A stretch of 64,000 nt of DNA from Flaccisagitta enflata (GCA_965153355.1 OZ231128.1:38502001-38566000); one strand, 5' to 3'. Shown: positions 13,985-24,753, counted from the first letter of the stretch. The notes: a model not told the origin generated them from the sequence alone. Numbers and translations are program-made.

Positions 13985-14105
13985 TTTCCCAGCCGCGGTC
14001 CTGCCGTATCTTGGAATACGAGTGGGATCGCGCATCTTTTCTATTTTGCTTGCCGCTGTCCTGCCGTATCGTGAATACGAGCAGGTTAGCGCGCTTTTCC
14101 TCTAT
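13985..14105. repeat. Tandem stem-loops upstream of gag
   Basis: Two units about 60 bp apart share CCTGCCGTATC, AATACGAG and CGCGC followed by CTTTT. The second can fold as CTGCCGTAT with ATACGAGCAG around a CGTGA loop. Their place some 400 bp before gag suggests part of the retrotransposon leader or LTR, but this is inference. Confidence 0.5.
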
Positions 14106-14265
14106 GATCCCACGATTCTGTCATTTGAACAGAAAAGCCTTTCGCTATCCCAGTTTTTTTTTTTCCTCTTTGCTCAGCAGCTTGACTGACTGAGCAGAGA
14201 ATTGATTGATCTGCTTGGCCCGAGTATTGCACTACGGGTCTCTCTCTTTTTTACATATATTCTCT

Positions 14266-14267
<2 letters not shown>

Positions 14268-14361
<94 letters not shown>

Positions 14362-14362
14362 C
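14268..14362. repeat. (CT)n microsatellite before gag
   Basis: About 85 bp of CT lie 90 bp upstream of the gag start. They could belong to the 5' leader of the element or be a later expansion. Confidence 0.9.
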
Positions 14363-14452
14363 CTTCACTGAAACCCTCAAATTAGACTCTTTTCCGTCAT
14401 TTTGAACGAGAATTGAGCCTACTCATTTACTCTTTGACCCCCCTCAAAGAGA

Positions 14453-16909
14453 ATGGCTTCTAAATCGGTTTTCACCGGTCCAGCCCCAGGAGACCGCTTT
14501 GCGCGGCGACTTCTTTTAGACATCATTCGAAATGTCGAATTCTTCATCAACGATCGTGATGAAGCAATAGCGGCAAATGACCCAGTTCTGATTCAACAAG
14601 TGAATCAAACGCGAACTAGCATAGAACAAACGGCAAATGAATTACGAAGGATGGAAAATATCCCCGAGAATTTGGTTAGCCGTGTCAGAGACGCACTGAC
14701 CAGAGCCGATTCACTTCTTGTGAATTATGAACCCATAGAGCCCCAGATTCACTTGGATGAATCTAGGGGGGATGAATCTAGGGGAGACAGAACCCAGGAT
14801 GAGGGAAGAAACTCACCCCCTCCTCCACCCAACGAAGATGTTGAGGCTCTCCTCTATCCAGGAGGTGAAGCCTCGCATCGACCAACCCTACACCTATCCC
14901 AGGTTTCTATCCCCCATAGTAGCCACCACTCCCGTGGTGCTGCGTCAGAATTCTTTGAAACACGAGACCATGTCTCTGGCTCAGGCTCTAGAGGCCACAG
15001 CTCAGTCTCCCCATCCGCTTCACGTCATATGGACGCTGAGGCTGCAGCCCAAGCAGCTCAAAGGCAAATTGACGAGTCACGCCTCAGACTCGAATCTGAA
15101 TCTGATCGACTTCAGGTGGAAAGAGAGCGGATAGAAAGAGAGCACCAACTCAAACAAAGAGAGCTGGAGAGGAGACAGAGACGGATCAACGCAGAAATGC
15201 AAAATGCTGAGTCCCTTGAACAAGCTCGAATTCGTGACCAACAAGAAAATGACCATGAGTTATCCTGCCGCAGAGCAAGCTTAACTCACGATTGGGTAAA
15301 CAACCAGGCCCAATTCCAACCTTTGACTTCGACCCCAGCAGCGGCTTTGACCCGCACATCCCCTCTGCTTAACCACACCCCTAGATCTGCTGCACCCCAT
15401 TCAACTCCCGCAGGTGCACAGCAGCATCAACCCCCAATGCAGCAGCCGCATAGCCCAGTGCCGCAGCAGCAGTCCCAAGACCCCCAACTGTTGCATTTGA
15501 TCCAACAAATGCAACAGCAGATGCAGCTGCAGTCACAACAGATGCAGCAACAGTCACAGCAGATGCAGCAGCAGATGCAGCAGCAGATGCAGCAGCAGAT
15601 GCAACAGCAGTCGCAGCAAATGCAGCAGCAGATGCAGCAGTTCAGACAGGAGTTCAGGCAGCAAACACCCCCTCCAAGTCTGCAGCCAGGCGCACCACCT
15701 TTCTTCCCAAATGGTGCTGCACCATCGCCATCACCTTCACAGGCTGGAAGCCATGTAGGTTTGCCAGCCACACCCTCCTTGTTGCAAGGGGGCAATCCAA
15801 TTCAATCACTCCTGACAGTGAATCTTAGATCCCACGCTAGAGACCTTATGATTCAAGGGCGTCCTCCCAAAGAAAATCGTTTCTCAGGCGATGACTCCCA
15901 AGACTTTGAATCCTTCATGACCCAGTTTGAGGCGGTCACCAAACTTGATGGGGTGACCGACCAAATGGTCTTCGCCGAGCTGAAATTTTGGACCCATGGT
16001 AACGCCAAAATTGCAGTCACTCAGTATGACAATGAGAAGGATCCCTCTGAAGCTTTGAGAAAAGCCAAGGCCCATCTTCGACGAGAATATGGCCAGGGGG
16101 TCCTCACTGCCAGACAGATGTTGGATGGACTTCTGACTGGTGGAAAACTTGACCAGAAGGACACAGAATCAATTCGTGGCTTTGTGCTGAAATTGGAACA
16201 AGTCCACAGAAGGGCAGTTGAGACAGATCGCGAGAGAACTTTCTCAACCAGAGAGACCTATAGGGATATACTCAGCGAGAAACTCCCCTTCTTCACCCAC
16301 AAGTGGGCAAAAATTATTGAAGACAACGAGGAAAGAAAGTTCAATGACCCCACAGTGCGAGATCTTGGCTTTCTGGACTTCATCAATTACTTGAGGAAGG
16401 CCAACAAAATCCTGATGTGCAAGGCAGGATTGTCAGATACCCCGGCACCTGCCACCAAAGAAGGTGGAGGCAAAGGTGCCAAAGGATCCAAAGTCGCCGC
16501 AACTTCAGCCCAGATTGCTGCAACTGGAGCAGAGGTTGCTGCAACCATGACCTCAAAGCCCAAGAACAAGGGAGCACCCAAAGCAAACCCTCCCAAGACC
16601 TACGCTTCTGCATCCAAGCCTGGTGGCAAAGATGCAGACAGTTCGACCAGCCCCAGAGGCACCACACCAAAGAGCTGTGTTGCCTGCAAGACTGGAACCC
16701 ATGACCTGTCCAGTTGTCGAGAGTTCTTGAAACGCTCAGACACTGAAAAGCATGAACTTGTCAAGAAAAATGGTCTATGCTACTTGTGCTTCGCACACGG
16801 ACATCTGTCAGCAAAGTGCCCCGAGAACATCGAGTGCAACGAGTGCGGCAAAAGGCACAACACTGTCTTCCATAGGGAAGACCCCGAAAAGCACAAAGAA
16901 GATATCTGA
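14453..16909 (+). CDS. BEL/Pao Gag polyprotein, intact frame
   Basis: The frame has 818 codons. It would build the virus-like particle in which a retrotransposon packages and copies its RNA. In order: a helical N-terminus; a Pro/Ser-rich region; a charged coiled-coil-like stretch (about residues 200-265, many Glu-Arg repeats); a Gln/Met-rich tract (about 325-400, QQMQQQ repeats); a conserved Gag core of the DUF1759 type (about 465-620, FSGDDSQDFESFMTQF); a Lys/Ala-rich linker; then zinc knuckles CVACKTGTHDLSSC (about 741) and CYLCFAHGHLSAKC (about 776), both CX2CX4HX4C, and a partial third motif CNECGKRHNTVFH. The ATG chosen is the first in frame, just after CTCAAAGAGA. The stop is TGA, in frame with the protease that follows. 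Confidence 0.85.
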   Translation: MASKSVFTGPAPGDRFARRLLLDIIRNVEFFINDRDEAIAANDPVLIQQVNQTRTSIEQTANELRRMENIPENLVSRVRDALTRADSLLVNYEPIEPQIHLDESRGDESRGDRTQDEGRNSPPPPPNEDVEALLYPGGEASHRPTLHLSQVSIPHSSHHSRGAASEFFETRDHVSGSGSRGHSSVSPSASRHMDAEAAAQAAQRQIDESRLRLESESDRLQVERERIEREHQLKQRELERRQRRINAEMQNAESLEQARIRDQQENDHELSCRRASLTHDWVNNQAQFQPLTSTPAAALTRTSPLLNHTPRSAAPHSTPAGAQQHQPPMQQPHSPVPQQQSQDPQLLHLIQQMQQQMQLQSQQMQQQSQQMQQQMQQQMQQQMQQQSQQMQQQMQQFRQEFRQQTPPPSLQPGAPPFFPNGAAPSPSPSQAGSHVGLPATPSLLQGGNPIQSLLTVNLRSHARDLMIQGRPPKENRFSGDDSQDFESFMTQFEAVTKLDGVTDQMVFAELKFWTHGNAKIAVTQYDNEKDPSEALRKAKAHLRREYGQGVLTARQMLDGLLTGGKLDQKDTESIRGFVLKLEQVHRRAVETDRERTFSTRETYRDILSEKLPFFTHKWAKIIEDNEERKFNDPTVRDLGFLDFINYLRKANKILMCKAGLSDTPAPATKEGGGKGAKGSKVAATSAQIAATGAEVAATMTSKPKNKGAPKANPPKTYASASKPGGKDADSSTSPRGTTPKSCVACKTGTHDLSSCREFLKRSDTEKHELVKKNGLCYLCFAHGHLSAKCPENIECNECGKRHNTVFHREDPEKHKEDI

Positions 16910-17709
16910 CTGGCGTCGGCGTATGGAGGCCCCGGAGCGATTCGCCCGATCGTCCCGGTGATCATTAAGTCGGGCGACTCGGAACGGACCACATACGCCA
17001 TGCTTGACTGCGCAGCAACGTCAAGCGCAGTTCTTTTAGAAACCCTCGATTCCATCAATGGAAAAATCTTCGAACTCCCTTACAAATTATCTACATTTGA
17101 TAATTGCGAGAGCAGTAGCAGGGATTTTGCCAACTGCCAAATCCTGCCACTGGATAGATCCTTCACTCTTGAGGTAGAAAATGCCTAGTTGGGACCATTC
17201 CTCCCACCGAGAGAGATAGACCCCCTAGAAATTCCCAAATTGAAAATATTCCCTACATGAAGGATGTTCATTTTGAGGAACTAGATGACGACACAATTGG
17301 TGTCATTTTGGACGCGCGCTTTGCTTGGACATGGACGCGCGGCAGAGACTGCTTTAACGCAATTGATGACCCCATAGCAATTGAAACAAAGTTTGGATGG
17401 ACCCTAATTGGCCCCCCTATCGACCCCTCTCCTTCAGGATCAGTCATGGAGGCAGAGGTTTGCTTGTTAGACGTCCAAGGTCGATCTCTCCAACAAGAGA
17501 TTCGCACCATGTTTAGACATGACTTTATTATGTCCGGTCATGAAATCCAACCCCATGAAAAGATTCATCCCTCTGCCATGGATGACTTCAGTCTCCAGCA
17601 AATGGAAAATTCCATCGAGTTCGTCGAAACTCTTGGACATTACAAAGTACAGCCTCCATGGCAGGAAGGCCGTGAAGAAGCTGCTAAGACCCTTGGTGAC
17701 GTTGACTAA
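16910..17709 (+). pseudogene. BEL/Pao protease and linker, broken
   Basis: Directly after the gag stop the same frame continues with a retropepsin-like region containing YAMLDCAATSSAVL, where the Asp of LDCAATS occupies the position of the usual LD(T/S)GS catalytic motif; the Gly is lost. A TAG at 17186 interrupts it. After a frame change the sequence resumes at 17257 with the conserved BEL/Pao linker (PIAIETKFGWTLIGPP) and ends at a TAA (17707) in the frame that continues into RT. The lesions fit neutral decay. The first TGA alone might be a suppressible stop in an active relative. Confidence 0.75.
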
Positions 17710-19230
17710 TTTGCCAACGCCCATGCTCGACTCATGAAAGAAATACCCAAGTTTAGAAAAGACCCTGCCAGAATAGAGGGCACCTTCAAACAGATCAGTG
17801 AGACTCTGGGTGAAGGTCATGCTAGAAAGGTCATTGAAAGAAACTTGGATGGTCTTCCCAAGTGGTACATGCCCATCCACATCGTGACCCGTCCTGACAA
17901 ACCTGGTAAATTCAGGATTTGTCAGGACATGGCATCCAAAGTAAAAGGTGTCCATCTCAACGGACAACTCTGTGGAGGCCCAGACCTACTCAACAGCTTG
18001 GTTGGGGTTCTCTTGCCGATTGGCGCTACAAGAGTTTTGTGAGCGCACGATATCCATTTTTTCCCATGATCACGTCTTCAGTGAGAAGATGTAGCAGCGT
18101 TTAGATTTCTCTTCTTCAAAGATGAATCTCTAAGGGAAATCGACGAAATAGAAAGCTTGGTCCACATCTTCGGAGCTTCCAGCTCACCTCCAGTGGCCAA
18201 CTTTACCCTTAGATACCATGCCCATCGCATACGAGAAAAATATGGTGATGAGGTCTTTTGGCAGATCCTCCTGTCATTCTATGTGGACGACTACATCTCA
18301 AGCTTCCCCTCTGTTGAAGAAGCCAAGGAGATGAGGAAAAAGCTCACTGCAGCATTGGCTGAGGGAGGCTTTTGCCTTACCAAGTGGGACTCTTCACATC
18401 CAGAGGTACTGGAGGATGATGAAGCCCCCAAAGAATCCACTGAGATACCCCCTTTGGACACCACCATTGAAGAATCCAGGGTGAACTCTGATTCACCTTT
18501 GGATGTTGCTGAAGAGCCATGTGAGGAACCATACTCACCTGACCTTATTGACACCCTCATCAGCCAAGGAAAGCTGCCCAATGATGTTGCATCAATTGAA
18601 GCAGCTCTCATCGACGAAGACTTTAGTGCTGAAACAAAACAGTTTCTGAAGCCAAATAATCCTGCAGTCACCACTGACAAAGTGTTGGGACTCGGATATG
18701 ATCGTGCAAACGATACCTTATTTGTGCGAACATCCAGAAAGAACAAAGAAAAGATCACAACACGAAGAGGAATGCTCAAAGCTGTTGCAAGTGTCTTTGA
18801 TCCCATTGGTTTGGCAGCTCCTTTTGTTTTGAAAGGAAAGCTTTTCCTTCAGAAAGCCAACGAAACCAGCTTAGACTGGAACAAGGACCTTCCTGAAGAC
18901 ATCACAGAACCATTCAATGAATGGTGGGACTCTTTAGAAGGATTGAGAAACATCACCGTCCCAAGATGTACCACAATCCCTGGATTTATACGCCCTGACC
19001 GCAAAGCAGACCTGATTGTAAAGTGTGATGCGAGTTTCGAAGGCTACGGTGTTGTCGTCTACAAGCGAGAATACTTTGAAGGTTGTGAAAAGGCCCATGT
19101 GTCCTTTGTCTTTGCTAAGGCTCATGTGGTACCTTCGGCTATGCACAAAGGAAAAGTCCCATTCAGAGAGGCCATGGAAATTCCATGCAGATTGGAACTA
19201 AATGCGACAAGACTTGCTATCATGGCATGA
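17710..19230 (+). pseudogene. BEL/Pao reverse transcriptase and RNase H, broken
   Basis: RT fingers are readable at 17734-18040 (KWYMPIHIVTRPDKPGKFRI, GGPDLLNSLVGVLL). A stop and scrambled frames follow at 18010-18110, where the first catalytic Asp of the palm should lie. From about 18100 the frame recovers with AAFRFLFF and the active-site FYVDDYISSF (YVDD codons at 18280-18291). The Pao connection and RNase H start follow: CDASFEGYGVVVYKRE carries the first RNase H Asp, then FAKAHVVPSA and RLELNATRLA. The frame ends at 19230 and RNase H continues out of frame. Confidence 0.8.
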
Positions 19231-19504
19231 TTGTCCAGCAATCTGTTTCCTCTGTGACAGGATCTTCATGTTCACTGACAGCGCCACTGTTCTGAAGTGG
19301 ATCTATGATCTCGACAAAAAGTTTCGCACTTTTGGAAACTTCAGAGTTCACAAGATCAGACTACTGACAGAGGTCTCTGATTGGCGGCACATACCATCTA
19401 AGCAGAACCCTGCTGATATTTGCTCCCACGGCCTCAGCGCCTACGATTCAGACTTGCCCAAGTGGCAGTTCTTCCTGCATGGCCCGCATTGGCTGACCAT
19501 ATGA
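19202..19504 (+). pseudogene. RNase H C-terminal part, frameshifted
   Basis: Continues RNase H in the +2 frame (FTDSATVLKWI, HIPSKQNPADICSHG, then WQFFLHGPHWL), matching the end of BEL/Pao RNase H and the ParLlSRG-type motif. It begins by overlapping the previous frame and ends at a stop at 19502-19504, where the reading shifts back to the integrase frame. Confidence 0.75.
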
Positions 19505-21165
19505 GAAGGGAAGTTCTATTTGATCAGCCTAATGACCCCCAACCGATCACCGTCAATGTTGCTGCAATCAGCCCCCTTGCCAACGTCACCCCCGAAAGAC
19601 TGATTGCAGTTAACGCGACAACAACTCAAGAGCAAGTACCAGCCCAGAATGAAAGCTGGTTACTCTCCTTAGCTGCAAAGCACGACCTCTGGTCTCGAAA
19701 AGTCAAACTCGTGGCCAGATCCCAGAAACTGTTTCGGACCTTTCTTGAATTCCTGAAAAGAAAGGCCCAGAATCAAAGCTTGAAAGATTTGAAACACGAC
19801 CAGACAGTGACTATCTGCCAGTATCAAACTGCAGAGACATGTCTCATCAGAGCCATCCAGCTCCACCATTTTGAACCTGAGATTGCCACTCTCCTGAAAA
19901 TGGGAGTGACAAACCCCAATGCCTATGCTGAGCTCAGGTCAAAAGTTTCCCGTCTGACCAGCCTCAACCCATATCTCGATGAAGATTTGGTATTGAGAGT
20001 TGGTGGCAGACTCCAAAATGCTGAGACAACCCCCTTCGATGCCAGATACCCCAGAATCTTACCCAAGGATGACTGCAATGTCAATGCACTCATCAGACAT
20101 GAGCATTTTAAGGTGGGTCACGCAACAGTGAACCATACTTTCCATGCCATCAGATCCAAGTATTTCATTCTTGGCGGTAGAACAACAGTAAGTGGCGTTC
20201 TTCATTTCTGCGTTGCTTGCCAGAAACACGACAAAGCTCCCAGACCACAGAAAGAAGGTGACCTGCCCCTAGAAAGAGTTACCCTTGTCAAGCCCTTTAG
20301 AGCCTCTGGCATAGACGTGTTTGGTCCCTTTGGGGTCAAACATGGCGGCAGGGCCACCCACAAAAGATGGGTTCTCCTGGTGACCTGTTTGGCCACAAGA
20401 GCAGTCTTCCTCCTACCCCTGAAAGACATGACCACCCCAACGTTGATCAACGCTTTGATCAAATTTCACAACTTGTTTCCTGGTTTGGAAGTTGTGTACT
20501 CGGACAACGGTACCAACTTTAAAGGTGCAGAAAAGGACATCAAGGCAGCTGTTAAAGCTTGGAACAATGAACAAATCCAAGAATCCCTCGTGCTTAAAGG
20601 CATTGAGTGGAAGTGGGGCCCACCACACTGTCCTCATTTTGGCGGAGTGTGGGAGCGCCTGGTCAGATCAGCAAAGAGACATCTGAAATTCATTCTGGAA
20701 AAGGATGACTTAAATGTCGACACTCTGGAGACAGCACTGATCCAAGTGTCTGCCATTCTCAACTCAAGACCACTGACCCATGCATCATCCGATGTCAATG
20801 ACATGCAAGTCTTGTGTCCAGCAAATTTTCTGTATCCCTACACAATCACCCACTCTTCCACCACGATCCTTCCACCAATCCCCACAACTGGTGATTTCCT
20901 TCGATCAGCCTGGCGAGACGTGCGCCGCCTTGCTGACGAATTTAAGCAAAGATGGCACAAGGAGTATCTTCAGACCCTGTTGCCCCGCACAAAGTGGAAG
21001 AAGTCCACGCCACGACTCTACATCGGACAAATTGTTCTCTTGGTTGATGAACAACCCAGAGACGAGTGGAGAATCGCCCAGGTAGAGCGTTACATCTCAA
21101 CTGATGAAACCCATGGCCGCAGGTACATGGTGAAAACCGCAGATGGCAAACTGTTTGCACAGTAG
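19495..21165 (+). CDS. BEL/Pao integrase region
   Basis: Open from about 19495, in a frame that begins at 19420, to TAG at 21163. It would insert the cDNA into the host genome. Visible parts: a helical N-terminal linker; an HHCC zinc-binding domain (HEHFKVGHATVNHTFH and CVACQKH, about 20098-20230); and the RNase H-fold core with catalytic Asp at 20314 (GIDVFGPF), Asp at 20503 (YSDNGTNF) and Glu at 20653 (GGVWERLVRS). The C-terminal part includes WRDVRRLADEFKQRW and a DUF5641-like end (IGQIVLLVDEQPRDEWRIAQ). All three acidic residues are present, so this domain looks intact although its polyprotein context is broken. Confidence 0.85.
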   Translation, partial: DHMRREVLFDQPNDPQPITVNVAAISPLANVTPERLIAVNATTTQEQVPAQNESWLLSLAAKHDLWSRKVKLVARSQKLFRTFLEFLKRKAQNQSLKDLKHDQTVTICQYQTAETCLIRAIQLHHFEPEIATLLKMGVTNPNAYAELRSKVSRLTSLNPYLDEDLVLRVGGRLQNAETTPFDARYPRILPKDDCNVNALIRHEHFKVGHATVNHTFHAIRSKYFILGGRTTVSGVLHFCVACQKHDKAPRPQKEGDLPLERVTLVKPFRASGIDVFGPFGVKHGGRATHKRWVLLVTCLATRAVFLLPLKDMTTPTLINALIKFHNLFPGLEVVYSDNGTNFKGAEKDIKAAVKAWNNEQIQESLVLKGIEWKWGPPHCPHFGGVWERLVRSAKRHLKFILEKDDLNVDTLETALIQVSAILNSRPLTHASSDVNDMQVLCPANFLYPYTITHSSTTILPPIPTTGDFLRSAWRDVRRLADEFKQRWHKEYLQTLLPRTKWKKSTPRLYIGQIVLLVDEQPRDEWRIAQVERYISTDETHGRRYMVKTADGKLFAQ

Positions 21166-21781
21166 CCCAGAGCTTGACGCCAGTTGACCTGAAATGATCG
21201 TCACCAACTTCAGTGGTTTCATGACCCTGATGGTGCATAGATTACATATCTAGAAGAAATGAAATCTGTTTTGGGGCGCTTTTTAAGATATCTAGAAAAA
21301 TAGTACTATTTTACTGTATTTTTTACCATAACTCTTTGTGATGAATTTTTTTGTTAATTTTGACTGCAGATTTGATCTCAGATGATAGTTTCCGGTTCGT
21401 TTGATATGTCACACTATATACTTTTGCAAAAGAAATAAAAGCTTATTTTTTGGTCACATTACTACATAAAACATTGTTAAATAGCAAAATTTAACTTTTT
21501 ATTTCTTTTGCAAAAGTATATAGTGTGACATATCAAACAAACTGGAAACTATCATCTGAGATCAAATCTGCAGTCAAAATTATCAAAAAAATTCATAACA
21601 AAGAGTTATGGTAAAAAATACAGTAAAATATTACTATTTTTTTAAATATCTTAAAAAGCGCCCCAAAACAGATTTCATTTCTTCTAGATATGTATTCTAT
21701 GCACCATCAGGGTCATGAAACAACTGAAGTTGGTGACGATCATTTCAGGTCAACTGGCGTCAAGCACTGGGCTACTGTGTT
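21159..21781. repeat. Large palindrome at the 3' end of the BEL element
   Basis: The left arm 21159-21450 and right arm about 21493-21781 are near-perfect inverted copies around a spacer of about 45 bp. The left arm starts CACAGTAGCCCAGAGCTTGA, within the last integrase codons and stop. The right arm ends with its inverse (GGGCTACTGTGT). A few substitutions and small indels separate the arms. An LTR would be expected here and was not seen. Confidence 0.85.
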
Positions 21782-22440
21782 TGAAAGACACCATCAACAC
21801 CTAGTCCCCTTAGAACTTGAGTGCGAAGAACTTGAAAGACAAGCAGTGGCTCACACACCGATGTGAGTACACTCTCCCCTTTTTGTTCGGAAGAACCAAA
21901 ATTTTCCATTTTATGGCTTGTTGCAGTACTTGATACATGTGACAAGCCAGAATTCAGGACTGATTCATCAGGACTGATCCCCTTCTTCCTAACTTGATCA
22001 TACCCCTTACAATCCCAGTCACGGAAACGTCACCCGTGACAGTGCTTCCCATACGGGCGGGGGCACTCGCTGTAGAACGTCACCTACAGCAGCACCATGC
22101 ATACGGGCGGATGGTGCTTGGATGACGAATAGACCTGGCGGGACCTGGAGACGTAATCCTGGATCCTCAAGGGCGAATGGACCAAGGACAACAATTTGGA
22201 TTGTCACTGGACGGCACCGAGGATTGTCAACCTCAACATCGCTTGACGGGCGGAGTGTTCGGTGCAGTCTCGAAAGACGATGCTGATGCGCAAGATCAAC
22301 AAAGCCTTACATTCACTTTGTATCGCGTATTGTACACCAAAGGACGCTTAAATGAAATGCTCTTCGATTTTACTATCATGAATTGTTTTAATGAACTTGA
22401 ATCGTTATCAGCCATAAACAAGGTAAATATTTAGTTACGA
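21782..22440. other. Structured non-coding stretch with paired stem-loops
   Basis: At about 22035-22070 and 22080-22115 two stem-loops share the loop motif CATACGGGCGG. One is closed by AGTGC/GCACT and one by AGCACCAT/ATGGTGCT. GTCACCCGTGAC and CTGTAG...CTACAG pairings lie between them. An 85-codon frame at 22177-22434 is unsupported. It could be the tail of the retrotransposon or an unrelated element. Confidence 0.45.
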
Positions 22441-23060
22441 TTGATTGATTGCATGCTTGATTGACGATTGCTTGACCGATTGATTGACATATTGACTGAT
22501 TTTCTAGGTTTTAAACATGTGTCTCTGTAACTCATTTCTTTTGCAGTATTGAATCTATCCTCGATGATAGCGAAGAACGGAACAAAACCTTCTTTTATTC
22601 TAATACGTTTACGGCTCATTTTAACTCTGACAAACTAGACAGGGACATAGAAAGGGCGCTATTTAGTACATTTTTGATATCAGACCAAACAAAGGGTAAA
22701 AGAAAAAAAGAAATCGCTATTTTTAAAAGTACATGATCAACTTCAAACTGATGGCATTTTTAAACGGTTTGAAGCACAGAGACGAGATTGCGCTCAGATT
22801 CTAGATTTTTCAAAGAAGATTAAAATGCTCATAAATTCTATCTATTTATCTTAACGAGAAGTTAAGATATATATTTCTAAAGGTGCTGCTAAACTTATTT
22901 CCTAGATAGTATATAATCCATATAAGGAATGACACCTGTAGTCATGGATATCAAATCTAACTCCTATGAAAATTGTATCAACATAGCCTTTACAAAAGGA
23001 GGCCATAGTTCTCCAATTTACTAAAGATAAATGCCCTCCAAGCTTTCAATGATGTTGACT
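22440..23060. other. No gene seen
   Basis: Starts with degenerate TTGATTGA-type tetranucleotides (22440-22500), then AT-rich DNA with no supported feature. Confidence 0.4.
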
Positions 23061-23069
23061 CCGGAGTGC

Positions 23070-24735
23070 TCACAAATATTCCTTACTACAGCTGGGAGAA
23101 TGCAGAGTTAGTGATATTAACACATGGTGTTGTGAAATCAGCGACTTTGCTAATTTCACCAATGGCTTTTAACATAGAAAACATAGGAAAAAAATGTTTT
23201 CGCCCATTTTTCTCAGAATGCGTCATCTTAAAATTTCTTCATTTTTTCCTCAAATGTTGCCCAAAGGGTGAGGACCTTTTGGGGAAAAAAAGTTGGGATA
23301 CTCCTCTTCTCATAACATGGAAAAACAGGGATGAAATATCTTTGTGTTAAAGTTGCTAATTTCACAACCATTTGAAAACCCCTTCTTTCAATGTTGTTAA
23401 TGTTGCTGATTTTAGCAACTCTCCAAGGTGCTAAAGTCGCTAATTTTAACAACTTTTCCTACTTTTGACCCTCTAATGTCATATTATTGACTCTCATATC
23501 ACAATCCTGGCTATAATTGTCCAATATATGGTCACAAATGGCCATCACACAAGCTGCATATGTCATTATGCAGTAGGATTGCCATTTCATATCCTACCTT
23601 TGACATCCCATTACAACAGTAAAGGCCTCTCATTGACAAAATATGATGGTGAAAGATGATTTTTAATGATGATGTTCAATTTTAGGCTCAAATGCAAAAA
23701 AGTGATTTTCTGTCTTTACCCTACCAGGTCATCAGCCTGAAATGATGGATTACATTAAGTTTTTACTCAGAGATGCCATATATCTTGAATTTTTTACTAA
23801 TTGTCTGTTAAAAGAGTATAGATTGACACCTTTTCTATCAAAACTTCATAAAAATTGGTCAACTAGTTTAGATTTTGTATGTATTGGGTGTTTGTAAAAA
23901 AACTGTAGCGCTAATCTAAAAATGCAAGGTTTTTCTTCTCTTATGTTCTATATTCATGAAGTTAGTTTTTATCAAACAATTTCCAGTACAGGGGCATTTT
24001 GGATCAGGAAAGCAAGCATTTTGTCCTAGGGGCTGTTTAAAATCATTATAGAAATATTGTTTATTTTGATTTACTAAGATTCTATTCATGATACTATTAA
24101 AATCTTTTTATCATGTTCTCTAGTACTAAATATGCCATCCAGCCATAGTGGTCATCTATTTAAAACACTATTCTGATAGCCATTCCTTGGTAAAAACTGC
24201 CTACAGTTATTATACAAAAACTTGTTATTGAAACAAAAAACTTTCTTTCTGCAACTCCTCTTTTTTATGTGAAAATGGTGGAAGTATTTTTTCCCATTTT
24301 CTCATTTTGCAATATTTTGAGCAGGAGACACATGATTAGTTTTGAATAAAAGATGTTTTGACAAGTTTATGAAACTGCATCTAATATTTTTTTTATTCTA
24401 GACCAATAACATGTTTACAGCTCAAACTGATAGCCCATCAGGTCTACACAGTCTTTTTTTTTCTTTCACGATTTTCATTGAAAATCATTGTCATTGATAG
24501 TTTTGATTAAAACTTTTTATGAAATCCAAAATACATGGCATCTCTGAGTAAAAGCTTAACAGAGTCTGTCATTTCATGCAGATGATTTAATAGTAATGGC
24601 CTCTCATTGACATAAAGGCTGATGACGGATGTTTTTTGGGCAGCGGCCAAAGAGGATGAAGTCCTGTAGAACACAAGGGGAATCTGTCCATCCATCTTTA
24701 CATGCATCTGTTCGTCCATACATCTGTCTGTCATT
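23070..24735 (+). repeat. Repeat unit S, forward copy
   Basis: About 1.67 kb. The inverted copy is read from 30231 down to 26812, interrupted by a 2.1 kb insertion. Shared landmarks are the CCAAAGGGTGAGGACC segment, GCAACTCTCCAAGGTGCTAA, the ATATGGTCACAAATGGCCAT stretch, and a family-2 arm at its 3' end. The first 100 bp also match the outer flank of TTAA copy 2 (57791-57885). The unit contains an unoccupied TTAA at 23169-23172. No coding frame; translations carry no recognisable motif. Confidence 0.8.
24636..24735. repeat. Family-2 foldback arm (GTCCTGTAGAACACA)
   Basis: One arm only: GGGCAGCGGCC, then AAGTCCTGTAGAACACAAGG and short CATC/GTCC runs. It matches 26812-26930 in inverse. Confidence 0.6.
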
Positions 24736-24753
24736 CCGTAAGTAACAGATGAA

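Larger units (their letters stand above)
14100..21165 (+). mobile_element. BEL/Pao LTR retrotransposon, degenerate
   Basis: Coding order gag, protease, reverse transcriptase, RNase H and integrase is preserved on the plus strand, with BEL/Pao-type Gag, protease and Pao-family features. The gag part is one open frame and the integrase a second. The middle is broken by in-frame stops at 16907, 17186, 17707 and about 18040, by frame changes near 17190-17257, 18010-18110, 19205-19230 and 19495, and by loss of part of the RT palm. I could not find a pair of direct repeats serving as LTRs: 13550-14400 and 21166-22440 do not match each other. The 3' end instead runs into a large palindrome. The left boundary given is nominal. 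The copy cannot encode a full polyprotein. Confidence 0.85.

Noticed and set aside
15427-15795. Cys-rich minus-strand frame opposite gag
   Set aside because: The antisense of the CAG/ATG-rich Gln-Met tract of gag; the repeats produce the Cys pattern.
13550-22440. A pair of LTRs around the BEL coding region
   Set aside because: I compared 13550-14450 with 21166-22440 by eye and found no shared stretch. The repeat at the 3' end is an inverted one confined to that end.
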